From NCBI GenBank assembly GCA_033961575.1, contig CM066727.1, forward strand, positions 3,806,001 through 3,870,000: 64,000 nt of DNA, written 5' to 3'. Positions within the stretch are counted from its first letter, which is position 1. Each line of letters opens with the position of its first letter. A program made the translations under genes and the position numbers. Positions 57,718 through 64,000 of the stretch are shown one piece after another. The notes beneath the pieces are model-generated. The model did not search any database and was not told the DNA's origin. It saw nothing but the letters and a program-made list of their open reading frames with translations. The stretch is from Aselliscus stoliczkanus (taxonomy: Eukaryota > Chordata > Mammalia > Chiroptera > Hipposideridae).

Positions 57718-57868
57718 CAGTAATACCTTGGTTTGCGAGCATAATTCGTTCCAGAAACAAACTACTCTCATATTGCAAGACATGGCTCAGTTATCACATT
57801 AAAATATATTAGAAACAGTCTTGTAGAACACTTGCAAACCACGTAACTTGCAATCAAAGCTTTTACAG
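57718..57868 (+). mobile_element. Tigger-like 151-bp MITE (copy B)
   Basis: Starts CAGTAATACCTTGGTTTGCG and ends 'tcaaagcttttacag', with TA on both sides. It is the reverse-oriented homologue of 42719-42874. Confidence 0.85.
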
Positions 57869-60158
57869 TATAGTAAACCCTCTGATAAAGCAGCCTTTTT
57901 TTTTTCAGGAATAAGTACAAAATAACGTCTTCCATCCAACACTAGTTTCCCATCTAAACAGTGACCTATATCTAAATGTGTTCATGGGATTAATAAGACA
58001 GAGGAAGTCACTGAGGACCCCAGCCATTTGTGGGGTACCCACTATGCTCCAGGGACTGGGATAGAGCTGTATGACTGACGAGACCTCGCGCTTGTGGGGC
58101 CTACACAATCTGGTGGAAAACACAAGAAACCAGCAAACAAGCAAGCGCATCACAGACTGCAATAAACCTACGAAGGGAATAAAGAGGGTGATGAAGCAGA
58201 GAGTGGCTGAGTGACGGCGCAACGGAAGTGGCCCGTCCATAACGGCAATTTTGGCGGGAGAACGGAAGATGAAAAAGAGCTAGTTCTGCAAAGAAATAGG
58301 AAGGAAGCCGGCACAAATGTCAGTGTGTGTGCAACCGAGGTGTGCAAGAGACAGAAAGGAGGCTGAGGGCTGGGGGGGAAGCTGGGAGGGCCGGGAGGCC
58401 CCGAGTGCGAGCCAGTCTGGAAGGACCTTTTGTGGTTTCTTTTCTCACTGGAACAAATACGATGACATATTATGGGGCATCTTCGGCAATCACATCCCAA
58501 GGCAGTAACTGAATATGGAAATAGGCTCAAATGCAGCCGTAGTGTGAGTTAGGATTCAGTCCTTGCCATCTCCATGCGGAAGCATGCAGTGAGCGTTGGG
58601 CACAAGAGTATATGCTCAGCCATTGAGTTCTCAGTTTTCTTGGGTTCGAAAATTCTCTGTTTAATAAAATATCCAAAACTGCGTCACAGAGTCACCAACA
58701 AGTGCGGCTGTTCCCGAGGGTTTTTCATTCCTGAGCCCCTGCAGTTATGGCTAAGAGTTTTTCATTCCATAGACATAAAAAGAAAGAAACGAAACTGGAT
58801 ATTTGTGGGGTCTCACCCACCCCTCAGACTCTCTGCCTGGGAGCTTGATAGCAGAGATGAAAGACAGCAATCATTATCACCCCTTTTAATCACATAAAGC
58901 AATTAGAAGTGTTATCACAGTTATTTCAAATTCTGTTTTTGTTATTTTAAAATGGCAATTTTTAAATGAATTTACTTTAGACCACTAAACCTGATAAATA
59001 TGAACATGATTTTCAATTAATTAGCAAATACCCTCATATCTATTTTTCCTGTCTCATACATACCAATGCGAACCCCTTGAAGTTTTGAGAAATTATGTCT
59101 CATGCCTTGTCTTTATCACCTGTCAAAGATCAAATAGTGGTAATAAGGGGCAGGCTGCACATCCCTGAAAGGAAAGCGGTGTGATATTTGGTGTCTGAGA
59201 TGTGTTATGTCCAAAAATAAAAGGTTGGAGAAAGAGGCCAAGCCCCTTTCAGGAGAGACTTGATGAGTGCTACATACAGATAACACCTTCCAAACCAAAC
59301 GCTTTCACGCTTACCCAAAGTTTCAAAAGAGAGACAGGGACAACCAGTGTTCGCAAAGACAGGAAAGCCCTTTCCAAAATTTCTGATGAACCAGAGGAGA
59401 GGAGGCATAAGAATATGAGGGCACCTGGCTTCTTACATGAAAGTAAGCAATTGAAGCTAACAGAAGCAGAAAGGGACCATTTGTTTTAAGGACTCACGGA
59501 TGTCTCAGAGAAGCCAATGGAAGAGATCCAGCCAGCACACAGGAAGGGGTAGGGAGGCGTAGGACCCAGCAGGACGGCTGTGTACAGTTGTGGAGGCTGT
59601 GCACTGCACAAATGCACCTGGCCAAGGGAGAGGCAGGGGAGGGGCATAGAAAACCAGCCCACTGCCTTCATAGCCAGTGCGCTCTTGCATACAGCTCCAT
59701 TCGCCAAAGGCAGGGGTTTTCCCTGGCAGAGCTTTTGCCTCCCGGGGGGATAGATGCACCATCTGAACCCATGTTTGACCATCGCAAAGGGTGGGCGCTG
59801 CTGCCATCTGGTGAGTATAGGCCAGGAATGCTGCTGAAAACACCCAGTACACTGGACCACCCCCCATGACAAAGCAGCATCAGCCCAAACGTCCACAGTG
59901 CTGAGGTTGGGAATGTCTGACCTAAAGAGAAGGACGTTTTCTAACTCATACCAAGGTACCGCCCAGGCGTCAAGTCACGTCCCCACCACAATGCATCGCC
60001 CCGGGAAAAGCTTACCCGGATTCGCACTAGAGCCTCATGAGCCGGCAGCAACCTGGGCCCAGGGCCCTGACTCCATGGCCTGGTGTTTCAGCCCTGCCTC
60101 CCCAGCCCCCGTCCCCTCTCTTTCCCCATCCCCCTCCTTCTTTCGGCCCCCTCTCCCT
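57869..60158. other. Unassigned DNA
   Basis: Short frames of up to 163 codons overlap on both strands from 59486 to 60389, with no recognisable domain. No exon is supported. Confidence 0.35.
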
Positions 60159-61271
60159 GTCTCCTGTGGGAAGCTGATAGCAACCCAGTGTCTGACAAGG
60201 CCACATTGCCCTGCTCAGCACTGGATATTAGGGATGCTGCCTTATGGTTGGTCATGTAATATCTCCTGCCTCTATGAACCCATGTACCTTTTCTTCTATA
60301 GGAGACAATATATTCACTACACTTGTGACATGTTCCTGTGGTGCCCCAATGAGCTAACTACGCAGCCAAGGACGGGTAAGATCTCCTAAAAGTGGGGAGA
60401 CAACCCAAGCCAGGCGGTAGTTCCGTGGGGAACCCCTGAACTGAGATATTGGGGACTCAAGCCCCTTGGAAACTGAGGCACAGACCTCTGACAAACTCAG
60501 GCCAGAAAACTCAGGCCTGTGAGAAGCTGATGCATTTGCCTAAGGGCCCTACTGTGAATAGTCTCCTGGAAGATTTAGTCTTCAGGCCATGAGAGTTCCG
60601 GGTAAGAGGCAGCTCTAAGACATCCGCTGACCATGGATTTGTTAATCAGCCTTGTGTGAATTCCTTTGCCCAGTGCCTTGTTGCAGCAACAGATACTGAA
60701 GCTTTAATTAAGAAACGGATGCAGCCCTCTGTAGGATAAGAGAGGTGTGAGATCCTTTTGATTGCTAGGTATTGTTATTTACAAACGAATAGATTTTAGA
60801 TGCTTTTACCTTAAACACAGCCACTCCTAGTCTTTTGGTATAGCTCAAGTATACTGTGAGTTTTATGATTGTGTTTAACTGCTAGGATTTAGGATGACTT
60901 CTAGATAGCCAAGATAGCTTTAGTAAACATTCTTTAGGTGACTTACAGAAACCAAGTCTGGGTTTCATAGCAATTATCATAATAAAGACAAGGTAATCCT
61001 TTAACGGAAGAGTAAGTCACAGTACACCCTGGAGAGAGCACTTTCAGGGGAGTAGAGGACTGTGTACATCCTGAGAACTACAAACCACCGTTAATGATTT
61101 GTTGCAGTTTGCATCCTTGATAATTCTCAATAAAAGCTATGCGCTGACAGTCGTCCTTGGCTGAGTCCCTTGGTCTCGCTCTTATCTTTCTTCTGTCTCT
61201 TGTTTTTCCTTAATCTGCGTCGCCCCTCTCGTGTCCCACTCGCCCTTGCCACGCAGGACGTGACAGTCTCC
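60159..61271 (+). mobile_element. Candidate 1.1-kb solo LTR with 6-bp target duplication
   Basis: GTCTCC at 60159-60164 is followed by TGTGGG..., and the element ends ...GTGACA at 61265, followed by GTCTCC (61266-61271). The LTR body (60165-61265) has a polyadenylation signal AATAAA at 61129-61134, followed by a T/C-rich U5-like segment ('ctttcttctgtctcttgttt'). TG/CA ends and a 6-bp duplication suggest a class II (betaretrovirus-like) element. No internal retroviral sequence adjoins it. The strand comes from the polyadenylation signal and U5. The 6-bp match was found by looking for it, so it has some chance risk. Confidence 0.65.
61129..61134 (+). terminator. Polyadenylation signal of the candidate solo LTR
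   Basis: AATAAA in 'ctcaataaaagctatgc', about 130 bp before the LTR end. Confidence 0.6.
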
Positions 61272-61525
61272 CTCTGCCTGCCCTCATTAACTGAGATTTC
61301 CAGAAGCAGTCAGGAGTCTGTCCTTAGTCCACGAGGCTGGAGCCACGTTTTACACAATGGCGTCTCGCCCTGGTGGCAGAGCAGACTTTTCTGAACCATC
61401 GTCTGAGCTGGGCAGATGAGCCATTATGTGCTCACTCTAACACCTTCATTCTTCATTTGTGGAAAAGTCACCACGCGCCTCTCACGGGTGTGCCCTGTGC
61501 CGTGAGAGGAGGGACTTACATCAGC

Positions 61526-61639
61526 TGGGGCAGCCTGGGGCATTTACAAGCATAAAGGCTGAGGGAAGTGGCCGGTCCCTGCTGGGGCAGCCTGGGGCAT
61601 TTACAAGCATAAAGGCTGAGGGAAGTGGCCGGTCCCTGC
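61526..61639. repeat. Perfect 57-bp tandem duplication (2 copies)
   Basis: The unit starting 'tggggcagcctggggcattt' spans 61526-61582 and is repeated exactly at 61583-61639. 57 is a multiple of three, so open frames through it simply repeat 19 residues. Confidence 0.95.
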
Positions 61640-61857
61640 AGGCTGGGTCTCCAGGGATGCAGACTGCTGCCTGTTGGCACCCAGTGCTTGTGGAGCAGAG
61701 GGAGGGAGGCTGCTGCACAGAGCCGAGGCCCAACTAGGGGTGGGCCTGGGGCAGCCTGGAGGGCCCCTGGGAGCCGTGCAGCTGGGTGGGACTGTTCAGT
61801 GGCCACTCTGCCTGCTGTCTCGGCCTTAGTGAGCGTGCGCTGCTATAAGGAGATCCA

Positions 61858-62095
61858 GCAGACATTATTGCTCTCGGTTCTAAGGCTGGACATCACCACC
61901 AAGACGGGACCGTCGCGGTGTCTGGCGAGGGCCTCGTCCTGGTTTGCAGATGGCGTCTGCCCGTGGTGGAGAGCAGCCAGAGAGGAAGCCCAGCGCCTGT
62001 CTCCCCGTAGGGACGCTGACCCCATCAGGACTGCGCCCTTGTGACCTAACCACCGCCCAGCAGCGCCACCATCACCCTGGGGGGTTAGGGGCCGC
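61858..62095 (-). mobile_element. MLT1/MST-type (MaLR) LTR fragment, antisense, CpG-rich
   Basis: 'ggttctaaggctggacatca', 'ctggcgagggcctcgtcctg', 'ggtttgcagatggcgtctgc', 'gtgacctaaccaccgcccag' and 'ccctggggggttagggg' follow the reverse MLT1A/MST order. Confidence 0.75.
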
Positions 62096-64000
62096 GTGGG
62101 GGAGGGACCCAGACAGGCGGCCAGTGACATCCACCTGCCCGGCCCGCACCCAGATGCTAAGGCCTCACGCTGAGGCCCGCAGCGTGCCCAATGTTCGGGC
62201 TTGCTCAGATGAAACTATCTGGCTGTCAAATCACGAGCTGAGTCAGTCAGCAGAGCGGAGGGGACCATGATTCACGGGAAGAGGCGAGACGAGAGGGGCA
62301 AACATGGCCTCTGGGCCTCGGCAGACCTGGGTCTTTACCACATATAAGCCATGCGGCCTAAACTGCTCTTCACTGAGTTTTCATTATAAAATGGATGCCC
62401 CCGACACGATTTGGGGGTGGGGGGCGTGCAGACCAGGGGACCCACCACCGAGGGCCACGTGGCCAGGGCCGCCCACGTCATCGTCACTGGCGCCCTCAGC
62501 TGCTGCTTGGCCACTGTCACCAGAACCCTGTGCCAGGCGGCACTCGGCACCTCTCCAGCTCGCACAGCTGTGAGTGTGCATCAGGGGCACAGCACCCTAG
62601 ATTATGGAACCTACAGGGCGGGTGTCCAATCGCTCGCCACGTTTCTGCACAATTAGAGACCCTGCTCCGTCCCGGAGGGACCTGGGACAGACTCGGGTGA
62701 ACACAGACCCAGGCGTAGCCGCGTCCTTGCCCCCGTCCCCAGCAGGAAATGGAGTCAGAGGGCAACACAACAGCCCAGCGAGGGGACCCCGTGCAGACAC
62801 AGGCCCGGCTTCAAATCGGGGTGTCCACGCTCACAAGCTCCAGAAGCGAGGGTTTCACAGAGCACGCTAGGGAGGAGGTGGCAAACCCTGAGAGATGTGC
62901 TCATTTAGATCCCCACTTTGAGAAATTGCAGATTCTGGCAAGTTTCTGCTCATTGTAGTAGTAAGTGCCTTGAACCCAAGAAACCCCATTCCAGCAGCAC
63001 AGAGCAGCGTGGGGACTACCGAGCTCCAAAACCCATGTGATGGATGCTATTCTGACTGCAAATCCCGTTCCTGTGTCTGTGCCAAAACCAAACTCTCTGA
63101 GCAAACAGCAGTCGCTCTGCAAACTGCTTTGCAAGTTCCTGTCTGAGAAAGGAAACAGTTAATAATACAACAAAGACCCAGAACACCTTGGAGAATTAAG
63201 CTGTTAAAGGAACAAACTGGTCCTCAAAAGAAGGTGACAGTTTTGCACCCTAACTCTGGCAATCGAGGTAAACGTTAATAATGTGAAGAATTTAGATGCA
63301 AGCATGGCATGTTGGTGTCAGGATGCTCAGCGTGAACACTCCTTTCAAAGGGACACAATTCATCATCCAGATTTCTTCACATATTGATCTGCCATGAGTT
63401 GCACACAATTTTAAAAGAACCGCACTTTAAAGTAAAATTTCCATTACAAAAGTCCAGGTTTTACTCTGCTTCAAATCCCAGCCTTCGAAGACACGCAGCT
63501 CATTAAGCATTTCAGTCATGTCCTATAGTCCCTTGAATCGTCTACTCTTCGGTACATCAATTTTTTTTCCCTCTAATTATATTGATTTTAGCAAATTGCC
63601 ATGTCCGTCTGAGCTGATTCTCAAATGTGAACAGCACAAACCTTCGATGAAAGGGAAAAAAACAAACGCATTGTGCTCTAGCAAAATGCACTGTCCCTGC
63701 ACTTTCTACAGGAGCAAAGCAGGCATCAGAAAAAAGCAAAAGCTGCCTGATGAGGTGATGGGTGTCTGAACTACAAACAGCCATTTCAATTCCAGGCAAT
63801 CATGGTTTTCTCCCCTCGGTGTTCATTACTATTCTTGCCCGAAAACAGGGTAAAAATCAAGGGAGGAATCTATATTTACAATTTCGAGTTTATGCCTCAG
63901 ATGGTGATCAGGTGACAAATCAATAACTGAGTGATGCATTAAAATCAAACTATTGAGTCCTTTCAGCAGCTATAGAGAAGGGCAGCCATGCTCTCAGCTA
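62096..64000. other. Unassigned DNA, GC-rich then AT-rich
   Basis: 62096-62900 is GC-rich with overlapping short frames. After 63150 it is AT-rich. No gene or repeat recognised. Confidence 0.35.

Noticed and set aside
59486..60389. Overlapping frames of 136 (minus) and 163 (plus) codons
   Set aside because: They overlap on both strands in GC-rich DNA, and the plus frame runs into the candidate solo LTR. No domain recognised.
61459..62044. Frames containing a repeated 19-residue block
   Set aside because: The repetition comes from the 57-bp DNA duplication and the remainder crosses an MLT1 fragment. Not a repeat protein.
1..64000. CRISPR arrays, operons, phage or plasmid features
   Set aside because: No spaced direct repeats or prokaryotic gene organisation. 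All evidence points to vertebrate nuclear DNA.
1..64000. tRNA, rRNA or snRNA genes
   Set aside because: The only tRNA-like sequences are the heads of the three SINEs. No complete cloverleaf or other structural RNA was recognised.

Overview
This is 64 kb of mammalian nuclear DNA with no convincing host protein-coding exon. The organism is inferred from its repeats. Ancient placental repeats (MIR, L2, MLT1, Tigger, Charlie) are everywhere. Lineage-specific elements are three tRNA-derived SINEs starting GGCCGGCC, a young L1 family with a G-rich 3' UTR, three mariner MITEs and a very recent type D-like betaretrovirus. The SINE head and B-box region resemble Rhin-1 of horseshoe and Old World leaf-nosed bats. 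A rhinolophoid bat is therefore the best guess, but this rests on memory of the family rather than a search. Family names for old repeats are likewise by recognition only.

Layout. 1-10 kb: old L1M fragments, a 57-bp Z-DNA-prone tract (3051-3107), a 49-bp tandem duplication, a MIR and an MLT1 LTR. 10-20 kb: a 5'-inverted (twin-primed) L1 with target-site duplication (10987-11612), a GA microsatellite, MIRs and L1M pieces. 21-28 kb: a Rhin-1-like SINE, then dense nested L1s (a second 5'-inverted L1 at about 24850-26480 carrying a mariner MITE) and a Charlie-type hAT fragment. 28-33 kb: mostly unassigned, with old L1 and MIR. 33-36 kb: an old class I endogenous retrovirus (ERV) with two diverged LTRs, an env transmembrane relic, and later mariner and SINE insertions. 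36-39.9 kb: mostly unassigned, with an MLT1 LTR and a mariner MITE.

39979-42408 holds the most striking object: a minus-strand betaretroviral provirus with two 446-bp LTRs differing at one visible base, a perfect 6-bp target duplication, a lysine-tRNA-type primer site, splice donor, short Gag reading frame, env transmembrane tail and polypurine tract. Everything between the matrix region of gag and the end of env is missing. It looks like a recently mobilised, internally deleted, trans-dependent element. 42.6-43.7 kb: an antisense L1M hit by a Tigger-like MITE. 44.7-47.3 kb: a repeat-poor AT-rich island. 47-58 kb: MLT1 LTRs, L2, a SINE, a young L1 with a 17-bp target duplication (52403-53367), and a Tigger-in-Tigger nest at 56 kb. 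60165-61265: a candidate 1.1-kb solo LTR with a 6-bp duplication, followed by a 57-bp tandem duplication and GC-richer DNA.

The elements do not form a pathway. The window is a record of successive transposition. The only item likely to be transcriptionally competent is the young betaretroviral insertion.
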